Assembly (NCBI GenBank): GCA_001940655.1
Contig: MBAA01000201.1
Span: forward strand, 30,708 to 37,172
Direction of reading: 5' to 3'
From: Promethearchaeota archaeon CR_4
Lineage (GTDB): Archaea > Asgardarchaeota > Lokiarchaeia > Sigyniarchaeales > CR-4
Length of the DNA: 6,465 bases
A program made the position numbers and the translations under genes. Positions 1 to 5,206 of the stretch are shown in pieces; positions within the stretch are counted from its first letter, which is position 1, and the number at the start of each line of letters is the position of its first letter. Below the pieces are notes generated by a model. It was not told where the DNA came from and ran no database searches. It saw nothing but the letters and a program-made list of their open reading frames with translations.

Positions 1-1515
1 GGTATTCTCAATACAAGTGTTTCCGGAGATGGAGTTGTTCACCGAATCCATAAGGTATATGCCAATTGAATTGCCCTTGCAGGTGTTTCCGGAGATAGAA
101 ATATTCAACGACGCAGTAAGATACATGCCATACGAATTTCCCGTGCAGTTGTTTCCTAGAATGTAATTGTGAGAAGAAGAAAACAAGACAATAATTACGT
201 TCGAATCCAACGGTTGACTGACAGTGGTATAATTGCAGTAAACCAAGAGAACTTCCCCTGCGTCTAATGGAATCGTAGTCATAGTTTGATTAACGCGATA
301 TATGACCGGCCTGCTATTCACGTGGTTTGTTTCATCGATGGAAGTATTCACCATCTCATTTAACGTCCCGCCTGCAAAAATACCACAGCGGTCCATGACA
401 TTCTGGGTGAGTGTGTTATTAGTCCCAGAGTTGAGGGAAATACCAAATTGAAGGTTTCCCGTGCAATTATTCCCTAAGATCACATTATGGTTCCCTTTAC
501 CATTATAGATACCATTCTGCGAGTTCCCCGTGCAGTTGTTCTCGGAGATGGTGTTATTCGAGGAAGAAAAGCTAATACCATCATAAAAATTTCCCTCGCA
601 GGTGTTCCCCACGACCACGTTGTTGTTAGAGGAACTTGTGAGGATTATACCATTATATACATTCTCCGAGCATGTATTTCCCGAGATGTTATTATTACTT
701 GAGGAACCGGTAACATAGATCCCATATGAATTCCCCGTGCAGGTATTCTCCGAGAGTGTGTTATGATTCGAGGAAATGCTAATGTAGATGCCTTGATCGT
801 TCCCCGTGCAGTTGTTCTTTACGAGTGTGTTGTTGGAGGAACGTTTGAGGAAAATCCCGTAATCATAATACACGGGATTTCCCGAACAGGTGTTCTGTGA
901 GATTGTGTTATTACTAGCATTATCGAGTGAGATCCCAGAATCTAAATTACCAATAAAACTATTATTCGCAATCGTGTTGTTCAGGCAGGTTTCGAGGTGA
1001 ATGCCTATCTTGCTTCCTATGCAGGTATTATTGGCAATGGTGCCGTTATTCCCAGAGCGAAGGGAGATCGCAGGATATGAATACCCTGCATTAGACAGGG
1101 CGCAATTTGATATGCGAAAGTATTGAGTACTATTCACGATGGTGATGCAAGAATTCATTCCTCCTGTATCTATCAAGAGGTTTTGGAGGATGTAGGGATG
1201 TTCATATGTGCCGGTGCCGGTGACGAACGGGGATGTGCTCCAATTTTGGGACGGGTCGCTCCCGTTGATGAAAATTGGGGACGCGAACGTGAAAGCCGTA
1301 GCACGGGGCCCTTCCAGAGGATTTAGCTCCCCTTTACTGAAGGGGGAGTGGGGTAAAAAATGGGTGTCGCGAACAATATAGCTTTCACTAAACCCCGCGA
1401 GTAAAATTGCATCGAAAAGCAAAAACGTGCTAATGATGAGCGGAAGGATATTTCGACCAGAATTGGTATACCTGGAAATTTGACTGCTTATTCGATTGTA
1501 CGAGCCATTCTGCAT
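1..1515 (-). CDS. Secreted NosD-like right-handed parallel beta-helix surface protein (C-terminus outside window)
   Basis: The frame is open from ATG at 1515 to the window edge (505 codons, 3' incomplete). A TGA lies in frame about 27 bases upstream, so this ATG is the natural start. Residues 22-42 form a hydrophobic segment (NILPLIISTFLLF...), read as a signal peptide or membrane anchor. Residues 78-140 contain the entry motif common in archaeal surface beta-helix proteins (SPIFINGSDPSQNW, then GTYEHPYILQNLLID). From about 155 to 377 and again from 450 to 505, coils of 22-26 residues repeat the pattern NNTxSxNxCTGNxxGIYL. Between them, residues 395-427 (HVNSRPVIYRVNQ...AGEVLLVYC) match the NosD-style interruption. 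About 20 N-x-S/T sequons suggest a glycosylated protein outside the cell. The role is probably cell-surface binding or carbohydrate-related, but no catalytic site is visible. Family call is firm; specific function is unknown. Confidence 0.88.
   Translation of the reverse strand, partial: MQNGSYNRISSQISRYTNSGRNILPLIISTFLLFDAILLAGFSESYIVRDTHFLPHSPFSKGELNPLEGPRATAFTFASPIFINGSDPSQNWSTSPFVTGTGTYEHPYILQNLLIDTGGMNSCITIVNSTQYFRISNCALSNAGYSYPAISLRSGNNGTIANNTCIGSKIGIHLETCLNNTIANNSFIGNLDSGISLDNASNNTISQNTCSGNPVYYDYGIFLKRSSNNTLVKNNCTGNDQGIYISISSNHNTLSENTCTGNSYGIYVTGSSSNNNISGNTCSENVYNGIILTSSSNNNVVVGNTCEGNFYDGISFSSSNNTISENNCTGNSQNGIYNGKGNHNVILGNNCTGNLQFGISLNSGTNNTLTQNVMDRCGIFAGGTLNEMVNTSIDETNHVNSRPVIYRVNQTMTTIPLDAGEVLLVYCNYTTVSQPLDSNVIIVLFSSSHNYILGNNCTGNSYGMYLTASLNISISGNTCKGNSIGIYLMDSVNNSISGNTCIENT
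385..1030 (-). repeat. Beta-helix coil repeats, 22-26 codons each
   Basis: Tandem degenerate units inside the surface-protein gene, visible in the DNA as recurring TTCCCCGTGCAG-like blocks on the plus strand (for example near 529, 731 and 801). Each unit encodes one helical coil with a cysteine in the same place: residues 165, 210, 236, 259, 282, 306, 328, 351 and 377. A second block with Cys457, Cys479 and Cys501 covers roughly 1-160. The array is coding and translates without stops. Confidence 0.8.
1327..1348. repeat. GC-rich palindrome inside the beta-helix gene
   Basis: CTCCCCTT at 1327-1334 pairs with AAGGGGGAG at 1340-1348 across a short loop, with a single bulge. It lies in frame within the surface-protein gene, encoding residues around 56-63 (HSPFSKGE), between the membrane segment and the beta-helix. 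The block, followed by GTGGGGTAAAAAA, has the look of a small dispersed palindromic repeat that has landed in a linker. No second copy occurs in this window. Confidence 0.5.
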
Positions 1516-1579
1516 TTTGGAGTCTACATCCAACAGGGTATTTCACTAATAAGTAATGTATTTATTCATCTTTTTGCTA

Positions 1580-1597
1580 TTCCTTTTAAATTTTTGC
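1580..1597 (-). promoter_or_regulatory. Putative archaeal TATA box for the beta-helix gene
   Basis: Read on the minus strand this is GCAAAAATTTAAAAGGA, a good match to an archaeal TATA box with a purine-rich element just upstream. A start site about 25 bases downstream would give a leader of roughly 45-50 bases before the ATG at 1515. No strong Shine-Dalgarno sequence precedes that ATG. Inferred from sequence likeness only. Confidence 0.45.
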
Positions 1598-1610
1598 TTG
1601 TAAATTAGGA

Positions 1611-1645
1611 TTTGCGCTAATAAATTCGCCCCATTTTAGCGTAAA
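1611..1645. promoter_or_regulatory. Dyad between two divergent promoters, possible operator
   Basis: TTTGCGCTAA (1611-1620) and TTAGCGTAAA (1636-1645) are inverted copies with one mismatch in ten, separated by 15 bases. The dyad sits between the leftward TATA box at about 1590 and a rightward TATA-like run at about 1650. It is therefore placed where a dimeric regulator could affect both. No regulator can be named. Confidence 0.4.
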
Positions 1646-1677
1646 CCTTAAATAAAAGGGAGTTTACCAGTTAGGAG
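1646..1677 (+). promoter_or_regulatory. Putative TATA box and Shine-Dalgarno leading into a broken frame
   Basis: CCTTAAATAAAAGGG at 1646-1660 resembles an archaeal TATA box. AGGAG at 1673-1677 is six bases before ATG at 1684. Together they look like expression signals for a rightward gene, but the frame from that ATG ends at TGA after four codons (M-I-N-Y). This supports a remnant of a gene, or a very short leader peptide, in this interval. Confidence 0.35.
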
Positions 1678-1683
1678 CACGCT

Positions 1684-2145
1684 ATGATCAATTATTGAGA
1701 ATTTCCTTTTAATGGTATATTCACTGGTTTAGAGAGCTTCCTAAAGGGATGCCATTTGAAGCGTGCGAGGAGTTTGTACAGCTCTTGGACATATGTCTCC
1801 CAAGAAGACAGCCGGTAATGATCTCCCTAGGAAACTCCTCAGGAGATAAGCGAAAAGTGAGGTGGAGCGTTATATGCAGGATAATGCGATGTTATTGGAA
1901 TATCCTTCGTTTTCTAATCATCTTAAAACCATCTTCAAATCAAGGTTCGTTAGAATTTACCCTTTGTGAAATCTTTGGAGAACGAAAAAATTCAAGCACC
2001 TCCCATCCTCCTCGAGAAAGTCGCTTTCCGTCTTCACCTGGGCGCACCCTGGACTAGACTCGTTTTCTACGACTGGGCTTGCCAGTGTGCTCCCGAGGAT
2101 CCTGTCGCAGTCCAAGGGCAGGCCACAAAACGTCGAATCGCGTAG
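1684..2145 (+). pseudogene. Possible decayed gene of unknown family with stops and frameshifts
   Basis: No intact frame exists, but protein-like text appears in successive frames. From ATG 1684, read past TGA at 1696, comes EFPFNGIFTGLESFLKG and then SLYSSWTYVSQEDS, ending at TAA 1816. The next frame gives SEVERYMQDNAMLLEYPSF followed by NHLKTIFKSRFVRI (about 1855-1956), with an earlier TAA at 1847. Returning to the first frame at about 1957 gives LPFVKSLENEKIQAPPILL, then RLHLGAPWTRLVFYDWACQC, ending at TAG 2143. Two shifts and at least two stops would be needed to join them. I recognise no family; a transposase or host-gene remnant are both possible, and chance open stretches cannot be excluded. 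The upstream TATA box and SD add weight. Confidence 0.3.
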
Positions 2146-2163
2146 ACGTAGAAACGACGCGAT
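2137..2163. repeat. Perfect 7-bp inverted repeat, GC-rich hairpin
   Basis: ATCGCGT (2137-2143) and ACGCGAT (2157-2163) are exact inverse complements around a 13-base loop. An overlapping alternative pairing joins CGTCG at 2131 with CGACG at 2155. The hairpin overlaps the end of the possible decayed gene. It could be a transcript end structure or an edge of inserted DNA; no T-run follows. Confidence 0.35.
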
Positions 2164-2545
2164 ACTGGCAACAAATTGTAGGGTCACGTATAGTCGGGTG
2201 AATTAAACACTAAAATTGACGCCTCGCTTGCAACTTGTTTATTTTATATGATTCTCAATCTTGCTTGTATTTTTTCATATGAGCTCTTAAGTCCCCTAAC
2301 CATAAGTCCCCCAATTGACATCAACGCCATATTCATTATCCCCGGATATCTTTGCCCTCGAATTTTTCATAGTGATTTTAACTTCTCATAGGTGGATGAT
2401 TCATCGTGCTCTATTGAGGACGCAACATTTAAAAGAGAATACATCAAATTGCAATATGCAAGGTATTACTGACGACCTGACGGACTGGTTGAAATCGTTG
2501 GTATTACGGGACATACGGTAACCTTTGAGCGGGGATTAAGGACTA
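2146..2545. other. AT-rich intergenic stretch upstream of the 250-residue gene
   Basis: No convincing gene. TTTATTTTATATG at 2238-2250 is a strong TATA-like run, and a partly similar block (CTTGTATTTTTTCATATGAG) follows about 30 bases later. TAAGTCCCC occurs twice, at 2288-2296 and 2303-2311, a 15-base period that could be an operator near a start site. TTTAAAA at 2428-2434 is a nearer TATA candidate. A 68-codon frame at 2315-2521 (TTG start) ends in plausible protein text (ITDDLTDWLKSLVLRDIR), but it has no Shine-Dalgarno sequence and an ordinary composition, so I do not call it a gene. Confidence 0.4.
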
Positions 2546-3298
2546 ATGTTCACGATGTATAATTTGGACGAAGGTTCCAAAGTGGACGTGCCTCTATGGG
2601 ACGGGGTTCTCGAACGCGCGTTGAAATTGATGGACGAATGGTTTGTTAAAAAGCCGGAACTCGAAACCACCCCGAGTTACCTCCTCCTATTCAATGCTAT
2701 GACGTGTATGGACTTAGTTCGCACCATTCAAGCCTTTCAGAGGGCAGGTTTTGACGAAGAACTCGCACTTCGCTTCGCTCACTCGCGGTTGCCACAGGCC
2801 CTCATGTACGCCGGCGTCACGGCTCTTTTGGGCATTAATACATGGTGGTTGGACAATAAAATTGCCACGCTCACGGATCCCCCCAATGCTTTTGGTCTCA
2901 CGATCGACGAGGCAGTTGGAAGTGAACGCTTCAAGCGGAGGGAACCCTGGGATGAATTGCGCCAGAGCGCGGAGTTCAAAGTTGAATTGATAAATCTCGT
3001 GGGGCCGGAAGCCACCGATTTGTTATTTCAAGCCTGCCAAGCCTACGACAAGTGGGCACGCGAGATCGACAAAAAAGGCGAAACAGAACGGGGGATTATG
3101 AAATCTATTGAGACTGAAGTCTCCTACGAGAAAAAATGCGAGGTCGAGGTAGGATTGTCCAAGCAGCTCGCGGTGGAAGTCACCCACGAGAAAAAACCAG
3201 ATTTGACGTCCACGAAGACTATCCCCGAAAAGAAACTCGAAACAGACACGGTAGCAGAGTCATCGGATAAATCGAATGTTCAACCCGAACACGGATAA
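2546..3298 (+). CDS. Hypothetical protein with all-alpha-like body and charged repeated tail
   Basis: I do not recognise the family. The 250-codon frame has coding-like GC-rich third positions and is far longer than neighbouring chance frames. Residues 16-170 form a compact part with predicted helices: PLWDGVLERALKLMDEWF, then MTCMDLVRTIQAFQRAGF, then LPQALMYAGVTALLGINTWW. There is no signal peptide. The hydrophobic stretch around 83-102 is short and has polar residues, so a membrane span is unlikely. From about 171 the chain is a charged, probably disordered tail with a 20-residue near-repeat (EVSYEKK at 191-197, EVTHEKK at 211-217) and a weaker PEKK at 227. A second ATG at 2555 is an alternative start; AAGG four bases before 2546 is a weak ribosome site. 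The gene converges on the small GTPase gene, 50 bases apart. That proximity might hint at a GTPase partner, but nothing in the sequence shows it. Confidence 0.75.
   Translation: MFTMYNLDEGSKVDVPLWDGVLERALKLMDEWFVKKPELETTPSYLLLFNAMTCMDLVRTIQAFQRAGFDEELALRFAHSRLPQALMYAGVTALLGINTWWLDNKIATLTDPPNAFGLTIDEAVGSERFKRREPWDELRQSAEFKVELINLVGPEATDLLFQACQAYDKWAREIDKKGETERGIMKSIETEVSYEKKCEVEVGLSKQLAVEVTHEKKPDLTSTKTIPEKKLETDTVAESSDKSNVQPEHG
3116..3197 (+). repeat. Two-copy 60-bp near-repeat in the tail of the hypothetical gene
   Basis: GAAGTCTCCTACGAGAAAA at 3116 and GAAGTCACCCACGAGAAAA at 3176 differ at two bases and lie exactly 60 bases (20 codons) apart, in frame. The sequence between the copies has diverged. 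This looks like an old tandem duplication in a disordered lysine/glutamate tail. Confidence 0.6.
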
Positions 3299-3302
3299 TC
3301 AG

Positions 3303-3333
3303 GGTTAATCTTGACGCACATTAACCTTTCTTT
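3303..3333. terminator. Hairpin with T-rich flank between convergent genes
   Basis: GGTTAAT (3303-3309) and ATTAACC (3320-3326) form a perfect 7-bp stem with a 10-base loop, followed by TTTCTTTC. It begins five bases after the stop of the 250-residue gene and lies 16 bases beyond the GTPase stop, so it is placed to end rightward transcription. Archaeal termination relies mainly on T-runs, so the stem may only help. Confidence 0.4.
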
Positions 3334-3348
3334 CAGATTCTTATGCGT

Positions 3349-3879
3349 TCAAGCAGGGGGATTGGCTCTTTTGACCATCAACTGCGTGATAGTTTTGAAC
3401 ACACTCTCGACATTTTGCCCTGTTTTCGCGGAGACTTCGGCAAACCCGGACATTTTATTAGCTCGGGCGATGTTTATGGCCTCCTCTGCCATCACCTTGC
3501 GCTTTAATTCCAAGTCGGCTTTGGTGCCCACGAGTAATAACGGGATGTTGCGGGAGTTCGCTCGCACCACTTCCAGCCATGCGGTGAGGTGGTTAAACGT
3601 CAGCTCCTGGGTCACGTCATAGACAAAGATACCCCCGCTCGTGCCTCGACAATACTGTGGTAATAAAAATCTAAACCGTTCCTCGCCCCCGAAGTCCCAG
3701 ATCTGCAACTTTTCTTTTTTATCCGCCACCTCAAGGGTTTTAACGAAGAATTCCACGCCAATCGTGAGGCGACTGCCCTTGTCAAAGAAACCGGTGAGAT
3801 ATCGCTGGGTCAATGTCGTTTTCCCGACGCCCCCATCGCCAAAGATGATGAGCTTGAAGATGTAATCGTATTCTTCCAT
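3349..3879 (-). CDS. Ras/Rab-like small GTPase
   Basis: A 176-residue single-domain GTPase of the Ras superfamily, a usual length for the family. It should bind and slowly hydrolyse GTP, acting as a cytosolic molecular switch. With the start at 3879, the motifs are G1 GDGGVGKT (14-21), G2 Thr39 in TIGVEF, G3 WDFGGEE (61-67), G4 TKAD (119-122) and G5 SAK (150-152). G3 has Glu66 at the position of Ras Gln61 and DFGG in place of DTAG. The phrase RFRFLLPQYCRG after G3 fits Rab-like GTPases of Asgard archaea as I know them. The C-terminus (KRANPPA) has no cysteine, so there is no prenylation site. Starts at 3888 (METMEE) and 3933 also exist in frame. I chose 3879 because the family normally begins a few residues before the first strand (YIFKLIIFG), but 3888 is nearly as likely. 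No effector, GAP or longin/roadblock gene is adjacent. Confidence 0.93.
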   Translation of the reverse strand: MEEYDYIFKLIIFGDGGVGKTTLTQRYLTGFFDKGSRLTIGVEFFVKTLEVADKKEKLQIWDFGGEERFRFLLPQYCRGTSGGIFVYDVTQELTFNHLTAWLEVVRANSRNIPLLLVGTKADLELKRKVMAEEAINIARANKMSGFAEVSAKTGQNVESVFKTITQLMVKRANPPA

Positions 3880-4203
3880 AGTCTCCATTTCCCATGAAGG
3901 ACCTGCCCAAGGAATTACGGTTGACCCGAGCACAGGCCGGGGTTTTTTTCGAGACCCCTTCCATGCGTGGTACTTGGTTTTACATGAAAATATTATGGAA
4001 AAATTATCTAAAATAGATTTTCCCTAGAAGAAATAAGCAACTTCAAGATAGGCGGAGAATGAGACAAATGGGATTTGTTTTTACGGAAAACGTCCCTAGA
4101 AACACAAGCACCTTAAATCATCGCTACAGGTAAGGGATGACCGTCGAAAATTGCTAAAATGGGAGGAAATACCCCTTTTATCTTGAATTATTGGGAGAAA
4201 TGG
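3880..4203. other. Gene-free region upstream of the GTPase and downstream of the nucleotidyltransferase
   Basis: No ORF of interest. On the minus strand the GTPase leader contains a GGGGT...ACCCC hairpin (3939-3958). An AT-rich zone at about 3985-4020 could hold its promoter and includes the perfect dyad ATCTA-AAA-TAGAT (4006-4018). TCCCTAGAA at 4021-4029 recurs at 4093-4101, each followed by a similar AAGCA...CTT...AA segment, giving an imperfect direct repeat about 72 bases apart. The function of these is unknown. Confidence 0.4.
4006..4018. promoter_or_regulatory. Short dyad in the likely GTPase promoter zone
   Basis: ATCTA-AAA-TAGAT is a perfect 5-bp dyad in the AT-rich segment about 130 bases upstream of the GTPase start. 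On the minus strand the surrounding CTATTTTAGATAATTTTT can be read as a TATA element, so the dyad could be a repressor site over it. A palindrome of this size can arise by chance in AT-rich DNA. Confidence 0.25.
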
Positions 4204-4779
4204 CTATATAAGCTCGATTTTATTTGCCAATTTTTGCAAACGAAACCAAGTCTTCGCCAGATTTTGTCGGGTTACCTTCGCTTTAAATAAATCCATATCT
4301 AACTTGTCTTTATTACGTAGGTATATGGCGAGGAAGTCCAGCACATCGTTATATTCCAGCAATTCTTCCTCGGGGATGCCCTCGATATCTCCCAAATAGA
4401 GTATTTTTCCATACAAGACTTGGTCGATGGGCGCCACCTTCAGTATCACGTTTTCAAATGTATATCGAATCGCAGAGTCCAGTGCCTCAATTTGATCTTG
4501 TTTCGTAGCCACGGTTAAGTCAATCCGGAGCAAGGAGTGTTTCACGAAGATCGAGATATTCCCCCCTTCGACCAGACCCGCTTTCACCTGTTGATCCAGT
4601 ACTTCAAACTGTTGTGTTTTTAACTCACGTAGAAACTCTGCCAATTTCTCCGGATTTTTTTCTACTATTAAATCCAGATCTGTCGTCGTGCGCGGTCGTC
4701 CGTAGGCGATGACTGCAACACCCCCAACAATTACATATCTCAAGCGAGTTTTGTCTAATGCAGTTGCCACTCGCTTCAA
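4204..4779 (-). CDS. Pol-beta superfamily nucleotidyltransferase (DUF6036/MNT-like)
   Basis: A 191-residue protein with the nucleotidyltransferase signature. VIVGGVAVIAYG (16-27) gives the GG loop, and RPRTTTDLDLIV (28-39) gives the metal-binding Asp34 and Asp36. RIDLTVA (85-91) gives a likely third carboxylate, Asp87. The remainder (APIDQVLYGKILYLGDIEG and NDVLDFLAIYL) matches the helical tail of stand-alone enzymes that transfer a nucleotide to a protein or small molecule. The start is TTG at 4779, overlapping the stop of the upstream gene as TTGA, which implies translational coupling. No ATG exists upstream in frame before TAA, and GTG at 4770 is the other choice. The residues encoded just upstream (TEFRDF) look like a natural extension, so the real N-terminus may come from frameshifting or an unusual start. 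Substrate unknown; a toxin-antitoxin role is a reasonable inference, not shown. Confidence 0.85.
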   Translation of the reverse strand: MKRVATALDKTRLRYVIVGGVAVIAYGRPRTTTDLDLIVEKNPEKLAEFLRELKTQQFEVLDQQVKAGLVEGGNISIFVKHSLLRIDLTVATKQDQIEALDSAIRYTFENVILKVAPIDQVLYGKILYLGDIEGIPEEELLEYNDVLDFLAIYLRNKDKLDMDLFKAKVTRQNLAKTWFRLQKLANKIELI

Positions 4780-5072
4780 AAAATCCCGGAATTCTGTCGT
4801 ATCGCCTTATCCCTTCTTTTTTTTGTGCTTGGGGAACGCCGCCAGCGAGTGTAAATGCGCGCTTGTTCCCGCATCATCGAGACTATTTCGTCCTCGGACG
4901 CGGTCGGGTTATTCTCCCGCAACCCCGCGCGCAGTAAATCTACCATCCCTTGAAAGAGCTCGTCCATTACAACGAATGGATCTAGCCCCAGATCCCGCAT
5001 GCGTATGGCGGAGGTGACTTCTTCCCGCGCCTTGCGCCACCGGAGCGAGGACTGAGTTGGTTCTGGTTCCAT
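4776..5072 (-). CDS. Small partner protein of the nucleotidyltransferase, unknown family
   Basis: A 98-residue protein encoded immediately before the nucleotidyltransferase, with its TGA overlapping the next start. ATG at 5072 is supported by GAGGA about 11 bases upstream. The body is helical. Residues 33-78 read DELFQGMVDLLRAGL, then NPTASEDEIVSMMREQ and RIYTRWRR. The phrase NPxASEDEI...MRE resembles small proteins I know from in front of nucleotidyltransferase genes in prokaryotes. The tail (77-92) is strongly basic. There is no signal peptide or membrane segment. The HEPN motif of HepT toxins (RxxxxxH) is absent, so this is not a classic HepT/MntA pair. It is likely the binding partner or target of the enzyme; whether it is toxin, antitoxin or scaffold cannot be told. 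Confidence 0.72.
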   Translation of the reverse strand: MEPEPTQSSLRWRKAREEVTSAIRMRDLGLDPFVVMDELFQGMVDLLRAGLRENNPTASEDEIVSMMREQARIYTRWRRSPSTKKRRDKAIRQNSGIF

Positions 5073-5147
5073 TAGTTCTTTCTTCCTCGTTTTTCCATAT
5101 ATGATTTTACTTCTGGGGAAACATCTACAGTTCCCATATCCACTGTG

Positions 5148-5160
5148 GTAAAATAAAACT
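5148..5160 (-). promoter_or_regulatory. Putative TATA box for the two-gene nucleotidyltransferase unit
   Basis: On the minus strand this reads AGTTTTATTTTAC. A start site about 25 bases downstream would leave a leader of around 50 bases before ATG 5072, with room for the GAGGA ribosome site. A second candidate, CATATATGG at about 5095-5103, would give a nearly leaderless message and fits the ribosome site less well. Confidence 0.35.
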
Positions 5161-5206
5161 CATTTAGAAAAAAAAGATGCAAAAATGAACTCTTGTCAGA
5201 AAATAT

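Noticed and set aside
1..900. Regular GTGCAGxTxTT repeats resembling a CRISPR or satellite array
   Set aside because: Units of about 66-72 bases translate in one open frame into beta-helix coils, copies are too diverged for CRISPR repeats, and there are no uniform spacers.
1123..1326. 67-codon plus-strand frame opposite the beta-helix gene
   Set aside because: Antisense to a clear coding frame, with no ribosome site.
1749..2057. 102-codon plus-strand frame beginning MPFEACEEF as a gene
   Set aside because: No ribosome site, Cys/Arg-rich chance-like text in the second half, and it overlaps better protein-like text in the other two frames.
1957..2187. 76-codon minus-strand frame
   Set aside because: No ribosome site or recognisable domain, and it is antisense to the possible decayed gene.
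2315..2521. 68-codon plus-strand frame upstream of the 250-residue gene
   Set aside because: TTG start without Shine-Dalgarno sequence and weak protein character; kept only as a remark in the intergenic entry.
3311..3865. Plus-strand frames across the GTPase gene
   Set aside because: They are antisense to a firmly identified GTPase and carry no motif.
4204..5072. Classic HepT/MntA toxin-antitoxin pair
   Set aside because: The partner lacks the HEPN RxxxxxH motif and its sequence does not resemble HepT, so only a general module is proposed.
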